A stretch of DNA of 64,000 nucleotides, from assembly GCF_004793635.1 (NCBI RefSeq), contig NZ_SRXV01000002.1, positions 310,001 through 374,000 on the forward strand, in the 5' to 3' direction. This document shows, in pieces, positions 37,610-46,968 of the stretch. Under the pieces are notes generated by a model. That model was not told the origin of the DNA and did no database searches. It saw only the letters and a program-made list of their open reading frames with translations. This DNA comes from Marinicauda pacifica. GTDB lineage: Bacteria > Pseudomonadota > Alphaproteobacteria > Caulobacterales > Maricaulaceae. Every line of letters begins with the position of its first letter. Positions within the stretch are counted from its first letter, which is position 1. Both the position numbers and the translations under genes were made by a program.

Positions 37610-37957
37610 CTACCCCCCGTCGTGCCGCGTTCCGCAGCCCGAGTGATTCACCTTAACCGGGCGCTCGCGAAACGCCCAGATTTTCCACCACGCCGCACGC
37701 CCCGCGCTCTCCGGCACCGGGTCATACCCGTGCGTCCCGCCAGGGCGGCAGCGCAAGAACCGGCCAAGCCCCATCCAGCCGCCGCGCCACAGCCCGTGCA
37801 GGCGCAGCGCGTCCGCGGTGTAGTGCGAACAGGACGGCTCGTGCCGGCACCTGATCCCGAACGCATACAGGACCGGCGACAGGGCCAGCTGGTAGACCGC
37901 GATCGCCAGCAATCCGGCGCGCGCCGGCAGGCCCGGCTTTTCAATTGAATGGGGCAT
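37610..37957 (-). CDS. yidD: Membrane protein insertion efficiency factor YidD
   Basis: About 115 residues. Contains the YidD core YQLALSPVLYAFGIRCRHEPSCS followed by YTADALRLHG and RCRPGGTHGYDPVP. It helps insertase YidC at the inner membrane. ATG ending at 37957 is used; a GTG two codons upstream is possible. In many genomes yidD lies with rnpA/yidC; here it is separate from them. The C-terminal tail, FRERPVKVNHSGCG, looks lineage-specific. Confidence 0.9.
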   Translation of the reverse strand: MPHSIEKPGLPARAGLLAIAVYQLALSPVLYAFGIRCRHEPSCSHYTADALRLHGLWRGGWMGLGRFLRCRPGGTHGYDPVPESAGRAAWWKIWAFRERPVKVNHSGCGTRHDGG

Positions 37958-38052
37958 GGTCACCCTTGCCGCGCGAAAAGCGCGCCTTACTGGCCCGGAC
38001 CGGACAGATTTGTCCAGTCTTCACATCCGTCAGTGTCATGATGGTGCGCGTT

Positions 38053-38493
38053 CTAGCGCGCGTCGAGCCGGTCCAGCGCCTCGCACGCCGCCTCGAAGGC
38101 CAGAAGGATCGAGCCGTGACGGGCCGGATAGTCCCTGGCGGGCTGCAGCGCGGCCAGGGCGGAAAACCGGCCCTGCGGCGCCGGTCCGTCCTGTTTGAGC
38201 ATGGCCTTGAGCGCATCGCGCGCCTCGTAGACCTCGCCCACACCGGCCCCGACGCCCTCGCACGCCAGCACGCTGGCGGCGGCCTGGCCCAGCGCGCACG
38301 CCTGCACCTCCAGTCCGAGATCGGTGACGACGCCGTCCTCGACCTTCAGATCGAGATCGAGCGTGGAGCCGCACAGGCGCGCGACCCGGTGCGCACTCGC
38401 ATCGGGATCGGCCAGCCGGCCGATGCGCGGAATGTCGGCGGCCAGGCGCAGCACGTCGCTGGAATAGGGCCCGGATGAGGTCTCGCTGGTCAT
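38053..38493 (-). CDS. Iron-sulfur cluster assembly scaffold (NifU/IscU-like)
   Basis: 146 residues. Conserved Cys lie in VARLCGSTL and VQACALGQAAASV, matching two of the IscU-type ligands; the third is less clear. Expected to hold a nascent Fe-S cluster before transfer. It may be a paralogue of IscU/SufU rather than the main scaffold. No isc or suf genes adjoin. It lies upstream of yidD on the same strand with a gap of about 95 bases. Confidence 0.8.
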   Translation of the reverse strand: MTSETSSGPYSSDVLRLAADIPRIGRLADPDASAHRVARLCGSTLDLDLKVEDGVVTDLGLEVQACALGQAAASVLACEGVGAGVGEVYEARDALKAMLKQDGPAPQGRFSALAALQPARDYPARHGSILLAFEAACEALDRLDAR

Positions 38494-38536
38494 GGCCTCT
38501 ATGTCCGCTCGCGCGCTGTCCGTTTCAAGAGCGCGC

Positions 38537-39937
38537 TCAGCCGCGCGACAGGCGCCAGATGCTGCCCTCGGGGCTGTCTTCCATCTGGACGCCCTTGGCG
38601 GTCAGCGTGTCGCGGATCTCGTCGGCGCGGGCAAAATCCTTCGCCTTGCGCGCCTCGGCCCGCGCCTCGATCAGCGCGTCGATCTCGGCACGCTCGTCCG
38701 GATCCACGCTGTCCAGGCCGAACCAGGCATCGGGATCCTCCTGAAGCAGACCGAGCAGCGAACCGGCCGCGAGCAGCTCGCCCTTTGCGGCAGACTGCGC
38801 GTCCTTATCCCCGGCCTTGTTGGCCCGGCCCGCGATCTCGAACAGGGCGGCGAGCGCCTTGGGCGTGTTCAGATCGTCGTGCAGCGCGGTCAGCACCGCG
38901 CCCGGTTCGGCGCCGGACGCCGCCTCGACCCCGCCCAGGCGCCGAAGCACACCATATAACCGGTCCAGGGATTTGAGAGCGCGCTCGAGTAGCAGATTGT
39001 CCCAGTCCAGCGGGGCGCGATACTGCCCGGATAGCAGCGCGTAGCGCACCGATTCGCCCTTGATTCCGCGCGCCAGCATCTCGTGAACCGTCACGATATT
39101 ACCTTCCGACTTCGACATCTTTTCGTCGTTCATCGACAAAAAGCCGTTATGAAGCCAGTAGTTGGCCAGCGCCTTGCCGCCATGGACGCAGGCCGACTGG
39201 GCAATCTCGTTTTCATGGTGGGGAAACACCAGATCCACCCCGCCCCCGTGGATATCTATTGTCTCTCCCAACTGCGATTCGATCATCGCCGAGCACTCGA
39301 TATGCCAGCCCGGACGCCCCTCGCCGAACGGGCTGGGCCAGCTCGGCTCGCCCGGCTTGGCCGGCTTCCAGAGCACGAAATCGCCCGGGTCGCGCTTGTA
39401 GGGAGCGACCTCGACGCGTGCTCCGGCCAGCATGTCTTCCAGCGGCCGGCGCGAGAAGCCGCCATAGGCCTCGTAGGCCTTCACCGAGAACAGGACATGG
39501 CCCTGTTCGGCATAGGCAAATCCGTCCGCTACCAGGCGTTCGATCATCGCGACGATATGATCCATATGCCCGGTCGCAGTCGGCTCGAACGTCTTGGGCA
39601 GCACGTTCAGCGCCGCGGCATCGTCCAGATAGATTTTCGTAAAGCGCTGGGAAATCACCGAAATATCGACGCCCTCGCGCGCGGCCGCCGCGTTGATCTT
39701 GTCATCGACGTCGGTGAAGTTGCGCGCGAACAGGACCTGGTCCTCGCCATAGCGATGGCGCAGCACCCGGAACAGGACGTCAAAGACGACCTCGGGCCGG
39801 AAATTGCCCACATGGGCCGGCGCATACACGGTCGGCCCGCACACATACAGCGTCACCCGGCCTGCATCCTGGGGCACAAAGTCGCGCTTGGTCCGGCTTG
39901 CCGTGTCGTAGAGCTTCAGAGCCATGGTCGGTGTCAT
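38537..39937 (-). CDS. cysS: Cysteinyl-tRNA synthetase
   Basis: 466 residues, normal size. The first zinc ligand and HIGH region appear as YVCGPTVYAPAHVGN, further zinc motifs as WHIECSAM and HHENEIAQS, and KMSKS as EKMSKSEGN. Charges tRNA-Cys in the cytosol. Two starts are possible (MTPTMALKL at 39937 and MALKL at 39925); the longer is used. It is divergent from folE. Confidence 0.95.
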   Translation of the reverse strand: MTPTMALKLYDTASRTKRDFVPQDAGRVTLYVCGPTVYAPAHVGNFRPEVVFDVLFRVLRHRYGEDQVLFARNFTDVDDKINAAAAREGVDISVISQRFTKIYLDDAAALNVLPKTFEPTATGHMDHIVAMIERLVADGFAYAEQGHVLFSVKAYEAYGGFSRRPLEDMLAGARVEVAPYKRDPGDFVLWKPAKPGEPSWPSPFGEGRPGWHIECSAMIESQLGETIDIHGGGVDLVFPHHENEIAQSACVHGGKALANYWLHNGFLSMNDEKMSKSEGNIVTVHEMLARGIKGESVRYALLSGQYRAPLDWDNLLLERALKSLDRLYGVLRRLGGVEAASGAEPGAVLTALHDDLNTPKALAALFEIAGRANKAGDKDAQSAAKGELLAAGSLLGLLQEDPDAWFGLDSVDPDERAEIDALIEARAEARKAKDFARADEIRDTLTAKGVQMEDSPEGSIWRLSRG

Positions 39938-40204
39938 CACATCAGTGTTAAAAGCGGACAAGGCGCTTTGCCTAAACCGCCAGAATTGGGTAGACACCGC
40001 GCTCTCGACTATCCGCGCTGTTTGCAGTGGAAACGGCGTGCATGCAACATATCTAATGGCCATGAATACACCGGCCATCGAACGACCCGGCGCAAAGACG
40101 GGCTGATCCTTCAGCTACTTCCTGTGCTGGATCCGGAAACCGGAACTACACCGGCACCGCGCAACGGACCGCGCGGGCCGCAACCCGACAACGAAAGGAT
40201 CCAC

Positions 40205-40840
40205 GTGAGTATGGACGCCCTTACCGATAAAACTGTGCTCGACGCCGCTTCGGCGTCCGGTGTTGAACGCCCCTCGCGCGACGAAGCCGAAGAGGCCGTG
40301 CGCACCTTGCTGCGCTGGGCCGGTGACGACCCGCGCCGCGAAGGCCTTCTGGATACGCCCAAGCGCGTCGTGAAAGCCTATGAGGAATGGTTTGCCGGCT
40401 ACACCAAGGACGCCGCCGCCGAGCTCGGCAAGGTGTTCGAGGACGTGCAGGGCTATGACGACATGGTCATGCTGACCAACATGGACGTCGAGAGCCATTG
40501 CGAGCACCACATGGCCCCGATCCTGGGCACGGCCTGCGTAGCCTACCTGCCCGACCGCGCCGTCGTCGGCATTTCCAAGATCGCCAAGGTGGTGGAGATC
40601 TTCTCCAAGCGCCTGCAGACGCAGGAGACCATGACGGCCCAGATCGCCGACGTGATCGAGAGCGCGATGAAGCCGCGCGGCGTTGCGGTCTTCGTGGATG
40701 CCAAGCACCAGTGCATGACCACGCGCGGGGTCCATCACCCCAATGTCTCGACGGTCACCACAACCTTCACCGGCGAGTTCAAGGCCAATCCCGAACTGCG
40801 CGAGCGTTTCATGCGCCTGTGCGAGCGTAACGCCCGCTAG
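40205..40840 (+). CDS. folE: GTP cyclohydrolase I
   Basis: First enzyme of tetrahydrofolate synthesis, forming dihydroneopterin triphosphate. The zinc site is SHCEHHMAPI (Cys and His) with a later Cys in KHQCMTTRGV. LLDTPKRVVKAY and VGISKIAKVVEIFSKRLQ are typical. A GTG at 40205 has better spacing to AAAGGA than the in-frame ATG at 40211; either is possible. A terminator follows at 40883. Confidence 0.96.
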   Translation: MSMDALTDKTVLDAASASGVERPSRDEAEEAVRTLLRWAGDDPRREGLLDTPKRVVKAYEEWFAGYTKDAAAELGKVFEDVQGYDDMVMLTNMDVESHCEHHMAPILGTACVAYLPDRAVVGISKIAKVVEIFSKRLQTQETMTAQIADVIESAMKPRGVAVFVDAKHQCMTTRGVHHPNVSTVTTTFTGEFKANPELRERFMRLCERNAR

Positions 40841-40882
40841 CGCTCGCTCCGCGCTGAAACGCGTTTCGGATCAAATGGAAAG

Positions 40883-40917
40883 CGCCCTCCGGAGCCCGTC
40901 TCCGGCGGGCGTTTTTT
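40883..40917 (+). terminator. Rho-independent terminator after folE
   Basis: CGCCCTCCGGAG pairs with CTCCGGCGGGCG with one mismatch, a five-base loop, and is followed by TTTTTT. Confidence 0.85.
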
Positions 40918-41022
40918 GTGACGATTTCAAGGCGTTCGCAGCTCGGGTGTCGCGTGCATGGATCAGGATTGTTAGGTGGGCGTTGACACACGACAGACAT
41001 CCGCAACCAAAGAGACGCATTC

Positions 41023-41439
41023 ATGATTACCCGTACGCTGACTGCCGCCCTCGCCGCCGCGGGCATGAGCTTCGCCGCTGCCAGCCCTGCCCTCGCCCAG
41101 GCCGGTGCCGGTGCTCAAGGCCAGGCGCAAGGCCAGATGCAGGTCGAGCCGATCGACAATTCCGAACTGACCGACGCCCAGGTTGAAGCCTTCATCGAGG
41201 CCGCGACCTCCATCCAGGCCGTGATTGCCGAATACCAGCCCCAGCTCCAGGCGGCCGAAAGCCAGGAAGATGCGGCCGCGCTTCAGCAGGAAGCCCAGGG
41301 CCAGCTGGTCATCGCGGTTGAGGAAGCCGGTCTCACGGCCAGCCAGTACCAGCGCATCGCCGCAGCCGCGCAGACCGACGAAGAAGTCGCCGCGCGCCTC
41401 CAGGCCGAAGCGCAATCGCAGTCCGAGAGCGGCCGCTAA
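41023..41439 (+). CDS. Secreted DUF4168-domain protein
   Basis: 138 residues. Signal peptide MITRTLTAALAAAGMSFAAA ending near AQA, then a linker rich in Gln and Ala and the DUF4168 core (DAQVEAFIEAATSIQAVI; LTASQYQRIAAAAQTDEEVAARL). Expected periplasmic and helical; function unknown. A TTGACA at 40983 may be a -35 box. A clear terminator follows. Confidence 0.85.
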   Translation: MITRTLTAALAAAGMSFAAASPALAQAGAGAQGQAQGQMQVEPIDNSELTDAQVEAFIEAATSIQAVIAEYQPQLQAAESQEDAAALQQEAQGQLVIAVEEAGLTASQYQRIAAAAQTDEEVAARLQAEAQSQSESGR

Positions 41440-41470
41440 GGCACCGCACACCTCTGTGCATGACAGTGAA

Positions 41471-41497
41471 ACGGGCGGCCGGCTGGCCGCCCGTTTT
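41471..41497. terminator. Strong hairpin terminator
   Basis: CGGGCGGCC and GGCCGCCCG form a perfect nine-pair stem with a four-base loop, preceded by AAA and followed by TTTT. It may serve both the DUF4168 gene and the convergent PhoD gene. Confidence 0.9.
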
Positions 41498-41502
41498 CTG
41501 TG

Positions 41503-43218
41503 TCAGGCCAGGCGTTCGACCTGAACCGGCTCGCTGCCATGGGCCGGGCGCACAAGCCACCGGCTGTCGATCCCCGCGACAAAGTCCCGGCTCTTGATAT
41601 CGGACACCGACACGAAATCGGCCTGCGCCCCGTCGCGGTTCAAGGTCAGGTGCACATAGCCCTTGGTGTAGACCTCGTGATGAAGGATGTGGGCATTGCG
41701 CTCTGTCGTCAGCGCACCGAAATCGACGCCGGGCGCATTCACATACTCGAAGTCGGACGGGCTGGTGACCGAGGTCACGCCAAATTCGGTCCCGCGCCGT
41801 GTGCCTTGCCCGTCGACCAGGTCGTTGCACCAGAAATTATGCGTATCCCCGGTCAGAACGAGAATATCCGCATCGGCCTCGGCCACCGCCGCATACAGGC
41901 GTTCGCGCTCGGCCGGAAACCCGTCCCAGTCGTCCAGCGTCATCGGGATTGAGAAGCGCGATAGCTGAGCCGTTTCCCACACTTGTCCGCCAATCATGCG
42001 CATCGCGAAGCGCAGCCAGAGCGGCGTCTGGCGAGTGTAATCGGGCATGGTCTTCGGCGCGATCATCACCTGGTTGATGAGGACCCGCCAGGGCTGGCCC
42101 GCCTCGCGCGAGGCCCGCAGCGTCTGCGAGAATGCTGCGAGCTGGGCTTCGCCCATCATCTCGCGGGCCGGATTGCCGATCACCTCGTCGCGCCAGCGCT
42201 GGACGGCTTCGGCGACTTCAGGGTCTTCGGGATCGGCATCGACCGGGACCGGAAAGCTCGACCAGTCGACCGGCTCGGTGCGCGCCGACAGACGGGTCTC
42301 CATCAGGACCAGCGTTGCCAGATCGCCAATGGTGACAGCGCCCTGGCGGGCGTGGCGCGGCTCGGCGTCGCGCACGGGCAGCCAGGCATAGTAGGCGGCC
42401 AGCGCGCCATCGCGGCGCGCGGTCCACTCGCCCTCGCCCTCATTGTGATTCTGCGCGCCGCGGCTCCAGGCATCGTTGGCGGTCTCGTGATCGTCCCAGA
42501 CGGCAATCCAGGGCGCGCGCGCCTTGAGCGCCTGCAAATCGGGATCGAGGCAGTATTGCGCATGGCGCCGACCGTAATCGTCCGCCGTCACGATTTCGCG
42601 GCGCGGATCGGGCACGCGCGACAGCGCCTCCGCATCCTCGGTCGCATACCCGTCCATTCCGTATTCGTAGATGTAATCGCCGAGATGGACGACCAGATCG
42701 ACATCCTCGCGCCCGGCCGCATCGCGATAGGCATTGAAGAAGCCCGCCGGATAATTGGAGCAGGAAAACGCCGCGATCCGGAACTCGTCCACGCGGCCGT
42801 CCGGCAGGGTGCGGGTGCGCCCGACCGGGGAGTACTCGCCATCGCGCACGAAACGGAACATGTAGGCGCGTCCCGGCTCCAGCCCCTCGACCAGCGCCTT
42901 GTAGGGAATCGCCGGCTCCATATCCGGGCTCGTCACCGCAGGCCCGGCCGGTGCGGTCTCGCCCTCGAAGACCAGCTCGGAGAAACGCTCGTCGGCCGAC
43001 ACCTCGACACGAACGGGCGCATCGGCGCGCGTCCCGGTCAGGGCTGTCCACACCACCAGACTGGTCTGGTCCGGATCGCCCGACGCCACACCATGTTTGA
43101 ACGCGCCCTCGGCAACCGCCAGCGGTTCGGCCTGCGGCCGGCTGTCCGAGCAGGCCGCCAGCGTCAGGCCGCCTGCCCCCGCCAGCGCGCCGCGCCGCGT
43201 AATCTCGCCAATCTTCAT
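41503..43218 (-). CDS. PhoD-like alkaline phosphatase/phosphodiesterase
   Basis: 571 residues. The N-terminus TRRGALAGAGGLTLAAC combines a twin-arginine signal with a lipobox, so it is exported folded. Metal-site motifs: FSCSNYPAG, HLGDYIYEYG, VWDDHETAND and LTGDTHNFWCND, as in PhoD enzymes with Fe and Ca. Removes phosphate from organic esters outside the inner membrane. The TonB-dependent receptor gene lies 160 bases upstream on the same strand, hinting at a joint nutrient-acquisition role. Confidence 0.93.
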   Translation of the reverse strand: MKIGEITRRGALAGAGGLTLAACSDSRPQAEPLAVAEGAFKHGVASGDPDQTSLVVWTALTGTRADAPVRVEVSADERFSELVFEGETAPAGPAVTSPDMEPAIPYKALVEGLEPGRAYMFRFVRDGEYSPVGRTRTLPDGRVDEFRIAAFSCSNYPAGFFNAYRDAAGREDVDLVVHLGDYIYEYGMDGYATEDAEALSRVPDPRREIVTADDYGRRHAQYCLDPDLQALKARAPWIAVWDDHETANDAWSRGAQNHNEGEGEWTARRDGALAAYYAWLPVRDAEPRHARQGAVTIGDLATLVLMETRLSARTEPVDWSSFPVPVDADPEDPEVAEAVQRWRDEVIGNPAREMMGEAQLAAFSQTLRASREAGQPWRVLINQVMIAPKTMPDYTRQTPLWLRFAMRMIGGQVWETAQLSRFSIPMTLDDWDGFPAERERLYAAVAEADADILVLTGDTHNFWCNDLVDGQGTRRGTEFGVTSVTSPSDFEYVNAPGVDFGALTTERNAHILHHEVYTKGYVHLTLNRDGAQADFVSVSDIKSRDFVAGIDSRWLVRPAHGSEPVQVERLA

Positions 43219-43378
43219 GGATGCTCTCCCCGGCTTTTTTCTGTTTGCTTACTCTTGGCCGCCCGCACGCCGGTGGCAAGCAGGCAGGCCCAAAAACGCA
43301 GCGCCGGAACGGGCCCCTCAACCCGTCCCGGCGCGCATCAGCCCCCGCTAATCCCCCCAGCGTCAGGCCAGTCCAGCT

Positions 43379-45769
43379 CTAGAAGCGGCCGCCGATCCGG
43401 ACACCGGCCATGCGCGGCGCGCCGGCGATGAAGGTCGGAATGCCGAAGCTGTCACCGGTATTGCCGGCATCGATGATGTATTCCTCATCGAGCAGGTTAT
43501 CGACGAAGGCCTCGGCCCACAGCGCTTCGCTTCCGGTTTCGTAGCGGACCTTGAAGTCGACGATGCCGTATTCGCCCTGCAGCTCGTCCTGGACCGCGTC
43601 GCTGCTTTGCAGGTCGGGACGGTCATTGTCGTTGTCGAAGAAGACCTCGCTCTGCCAGCTCCAGGTCGGCAGGAAGGAGAGCGTGCCCCCCGTCGGCATC
43701 TCGAAGCGCGCCTGCAGGCCGATGGCCAGTGCATGGTCCGGCGACAGGCGGAAGGAGTTGCCCGCAAACTCCTGGGCATTGCCCTCGTCGTCGGTGTCGT
43801 CGAATTCGGCGTGGTTGTAGGCGTAGCTGGCAAACATCGACAGCATGTCATTGAACGCGTGGGTCAGCTGGCCTTCAAAGCCGTATTGCGTGGCCAGGCC
43901 CGCATTGTCGGTGATGAAGACGGCCTGGTTCGGTTCAAAGCGGCTGGTCTGGAAGTTCTCGTATTCAGAATAGAAGACCGAGGCCTGGATGGTGGTGTTT
44001 TCCAGCGTCCAGAACGCCCCGGTTTCCACGCTGTCGACCAGCTCGGCCGGAACCTCGACGAAGTTTCCGCCGCTGAAGCTGATGACGTCCGGGCGGCGTC
44101 CGCGGGCATAGTTGGCCCAAACGTTCAGCTCGTCCGACACCGTATAGTTGGCTGCGACGCGCCAGGTGAAGTCGTCAAAATCGCGTTGGCCCGAATTCAT
44201 GAACTGGCCGTTCGTGGACGGCAGGAACAGCGTCTGGCCGAAGGTGATGCGGTTCGGGCCGACCAGGCTGCCGCCATAGATGGAGGCGGTCTTCTCTTCG
44301 CGCGTGTAGCGCAGGCCGGCCGTCAGCTCGAGGCGGTCGGTCAGCTGGTAGGACACGTCGCCGAAGATGTCATAGGCGGTGTTCTCGCCAAAGTTCGCCG
44401 TCTCTTCCAGGTAGAAATCGCGCAGCGGCACGATCTGGCCGGTGGTGAACAAGGCCGGGACCGAGATCATCAGCGGATTGAACGGATTGTCGAAATTCTG
44501 CGCACCCGGCACGCCCATCAGGGCCAGCTGGGCCTCGATCTGGGCGACGGTGGCACCCGCGCCGGCGGCGATGACGCCGGCCTGGAAGGCCTGGGCCACG
44601 CCCTCATTGGTCGCCAGCGGAATGCGCTGCTTGGCTTCTTCCTCGAAGATGGACCCGCCGACAAAGCCGGTCAGGCGTCCGCCATTGTCGTAGTTCAGGC
44701 GCAGCTCCTGGCTCCATTGCTGGCCGACCGCGTCTTCGCCCACGACCAGCAGCTCGGCCCCGAACCCGTCCGGATCGAAGATTTCAAGGGAGTCGAACCC
44801 GCGCCAGCCCGTGATGGAGCTCAGCGAGAACATGTCGTTGATCTCGTAGTCGGTCAGGATGGTGACGCCGTAAACTTCGCGCTCCAGACCCAGATCGCGG
44901 CCTTCTTCAAAGCCTCCGAACGTGTTCAGCGCGGCCGGCTCCCACGCCTCCAGCGAACCGCCGGGGAAGGGCGCGATCGCATTGGACTTGAACGACGTCC
45001 CGGCCGGCGTATCTTCCTGGTAGTTGCCGATCACCGTGACCGACAGGTCCGCGGTCGGCTCCCAGCGCGCTGACAGGCGGTAGGCGGTCAGGTCGACCGA
45101 GTTGAAGTCCTCGTCGGTCAGCACGCTTTCGACATAGCCGTCGCGCGACTTGTCGATCATCGCAAAGCGCAGGCCGAACGTGTCGGTCACGGGCATGTTG
45201 AGCATGCCGCCGAACTCGAGCCGGTTATAGCTGCCCGCCCCGGCCCAGACTTCCGCCGCAAACGCGTCGAGATCCGGCTTGTTCTGGATGAGGTTGATGC
45301 CGCCGATCAGCGCGCCGCGTCCGAACAGGGTCGGCTGCGGGCCCTTGGCGACCTCGATGCGCTCCATGTCGAACAGCTCGACATAGGAGCCGCGCGACTT
45401 GGTGATGGACACCCCGTCCTGGAACACGGCCACGCGTGCCGCATCGGCGCCGCCGCCGCTATCGGAGGTGATGCCCCGGATCACGAAGCCCGGGTTGTTG
45501 GGCGATTGCTCCTGGATTTCCAGACCCGGCACGAAATCGGACAGATCGTCGAATTGCTCGATGCCCAGTGCGTCGAGCTGGTCGGCACCCAGCGCGGTCA
45601 GGGCGAGAGGGACTTCGGCCAGCGACTGTTCGCGCTTCTGCGCCGTCACCGTGATGACGTCGGAGATGAGCGGGTTTGCCGATTGTGACCCGGCCTGCGC
45701 CACGGCCACCGGCGTGAAGCCGGCCAGCGTGATAGACGCGGCACTGAGAAGACGAAGCTTGAAAGACAT
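43379..45769 (-). CDS. TonB-dependent outer-membrane receptor
   Basis: 796 residues. Signal peptide (MSFKLRLLSAASITLAG to VAQA), then TonB-box-like ITVTAQKREQ, a plug domain (LVPGL-type DFVPGLEIQ, VFQDGV, VAKGPQPTLFGRGA) and a beta-barrel ending in RIGGRF with a terminal Phe. Imports ligands such as siderophores or phosphate-containing compounds; the ligand is not identifiable. Start at the ATG ending at 45769. It probably shares regulation with the downstream PhoD gene. Iron or phosphate boxes were not identified. Confidence 0.95.
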   Translation of the reverse strand: MSFKLRLLSAASITLAGFTPVAVAQAGSQSANPLISDVITVTAQKREQSLAEVPLALTALGADQLDALGIEQFDDLSDFVPGLEIQEQSPNNPGFVIRGITSDSGGGADAARVAVFQDGVSITKSRGSYVELFDMERIEVAKGPQPTLFGRGALIGGINLIQNKPDLDAFAAEVWAGAGSYNRLEFGGMLNMPVTDTFGLRFAMIDKSRDGYVESVLTDEDFNSVDLTAYRLSARWEPTADLSVTVIGNYQEDTPAGTSFKSNAIAPFPGGSLEAWEPAALNTFGGFEEGRDLGLEREVYGVTILTDYEINDMFSLSSITGWRGFDSLEIFDPDGFGAELLVVGEDAVGQQWSQELRLNYDNGGRLTGFVGGSIFEEEAKQRIPLATNEGVAQAFQAGVIAAGAGATVAQIEAQLALMGVPGAQNFDNPFNPLMISVPALFTTGQIVPLRDFYLEETANFGENTAYDIFGDVSYQLTDRLELTAGLRYTREEKTASIYGGSLVGPNRITFGQTLFLPSTNGQFMNSGQRDFDDFTWRVAANYTVSDELNVWANYARGRRPDVISFSGGNFVEVPAELVDSVETGAFWTLENTTIQASVFYSEYENFQTSRFEPNQAVFITDNAGLATQYGFEGQLTHAFNDMLSMFASYAYNHAEFDDTDDEGNAQEFAGNSFRLSPDHALAIGLQARFEMPTGGTLSFLPTWSWQSEVFFDNDNDRPDLQSSDAVQDELQGEYGIVDFKVRYETGSEALWAEAFVDNLLDEEYIIDAGNTGDSFGIPTFIAGAPRMAGVRIGGRF

Positions 45770-45957
45770 GATGTTTGTTTCCCCTCGCTGTAGAAGACCC
45801 CATCGCCATGAAAGGCGCGGGACTGATCGCGAGGCTGTTAGGCAGTTTGCGTGACAGTCTGGAGACGGGACGATGACAGCTCTTTGACGCACCGCAGCAA
45901 GCCGGGTCTTGTTGCCGTGACAACACGTTAGCTGTCACATTTGTGTAAGGAACGACC

Positions 45958-46968
45958 ATGAGCGACGCCGTCGAAAGTCACGAGATCATCGCCGAGGACG
46001 CCGATCAGGGCACGCGTCTTGACCGATTCCTGGCCGAACGGCTCGAAGCGCTGTCGCGCACCCGGTGCAAGGCCCTGATCGAGGACAGCCGGCTCCGGGC
46101 CGACGGCGCGGTGCTGACCGACCCCTCGGCCAAGGTCCAGGCCGGCTCGACCTATGTTCTGGAGATCCCCGCGCCCGAGCAGGCCGAGCCGGTGGCCGAG
46201 GACATTCCGCTCGACATCCTGTTCGAGGACGAACACCTGGTCATCGTCAACAAGGCGGCCGGCATGACGGTCCATCCCGCGGCCGGCAACTGGACCGGGA
46301 CGCTGGTCCACGCCCTGCTCCATCATTGCCGCGGCAGCCTGTCGGGCATTGGCGGCGTGGAGCGACCGGGCATCGTCCACCGTCTCGACAAGGACACGTC
46401 CGGTGTGATGGTCGCGGCCAAGACCGATGCGGCCCACCAGGGCCTGCAGAAGCTCTTCGCCAAACACGATATCGAGCGGGTCTATCTGGCCTTCGTGCGC
46501 GGGTCGGCCCAGCCGCGGGCCGGACGGATCGAAACCCGCCTGGTGCGCTCCAGCAGTGACCGCAAGAAATTCGCGGTCGCGCGCGACAATGACAGCGACG
46601 CGGGCAAGCACGCCATCACCAACTATGCCACGCTGAAGACGTTCGGCCAGGAGCCCAGGGCCGCGATCGGCACGCCGATGGCCAGCCTCATGGAATGCCG
46701 TCTGGAGACCGGGCGCACGCACCAGATTCGCGTGCACCTCGCTCATATCGCCTGTCCGCTCCTCGGCGATCCCCTCTATGGCCGCGGCGGGCGCAGCTCC
46801 GCCCTGTCGCGCACCGATGACGATCGCCTGCTGAAGGATTTCCGGCGCCAGGCCCTGCACGCGGCGGTCCTGGGCTTCGTCCACCCGGTCACCGGCGAAG
46901 CCGTTCGCGTCGAGACTCCGCTGCCCGAGGACATGAAGAAGCTGCAGGCTTTCCTGGAGTCGCTCTAG
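45958..46968 (+). CDS. rluD: RluA-family 23S rRNA pseudouridine synthase
   Basis: 336 residues. An N-terminal S4 domain (DQGTRLDRFLAERL) precedes the catalytic domain, with the Asp in HRLDKDTSGVMVAAKT and the C-terminal motif RTHQIRVHLAHIA. This fits RluD-type enzymes that modify helix 69 of 23S rRNA; a RluC role is possible. Start preceded by AAGGA. It ends with a four-base overlap with the convergent oxygenase-fusion gene. Confidence 0.9.
   Translation: MSDAVESHEIIAEDADQGTRLDRFLAERLEALSRTRCKALIEDSRLRADGAVLTDPSAKVQAGSTYVLEIPAPEQAEPVAEDIPLDILFEDEHLVIVNKAAGMTVHPAAGNWTGTLVHALLHHCRGSLSGIGGVERPGIVHRLDKDTSGVMVAAKTDAAHQGLQKLFAKHDIERVYLAFVRGSAQPRAGRIETRLVRSSSDRKKFAVARDNDSDAGKHAITNYATLKTFGQEPRAAIGTPMASLMECRLETGRTHQIRVHLAHIACPLLGDPLYGRGGRSSALSRTDDDRLLKDFRRQALHAAVLGFVHPVTGEAVRVETPLPEDMKKLQAFLESL

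Noticed and set aside
41983..43431. Long plus-strand frame opposite the PhoD gene
   Set aside because: Antisense shadow; no motifs.
43607..45073. Long plus-strand frame opposite the TonB receptor
   Set aside because: Antisense shadow; no signal peptide or domain.
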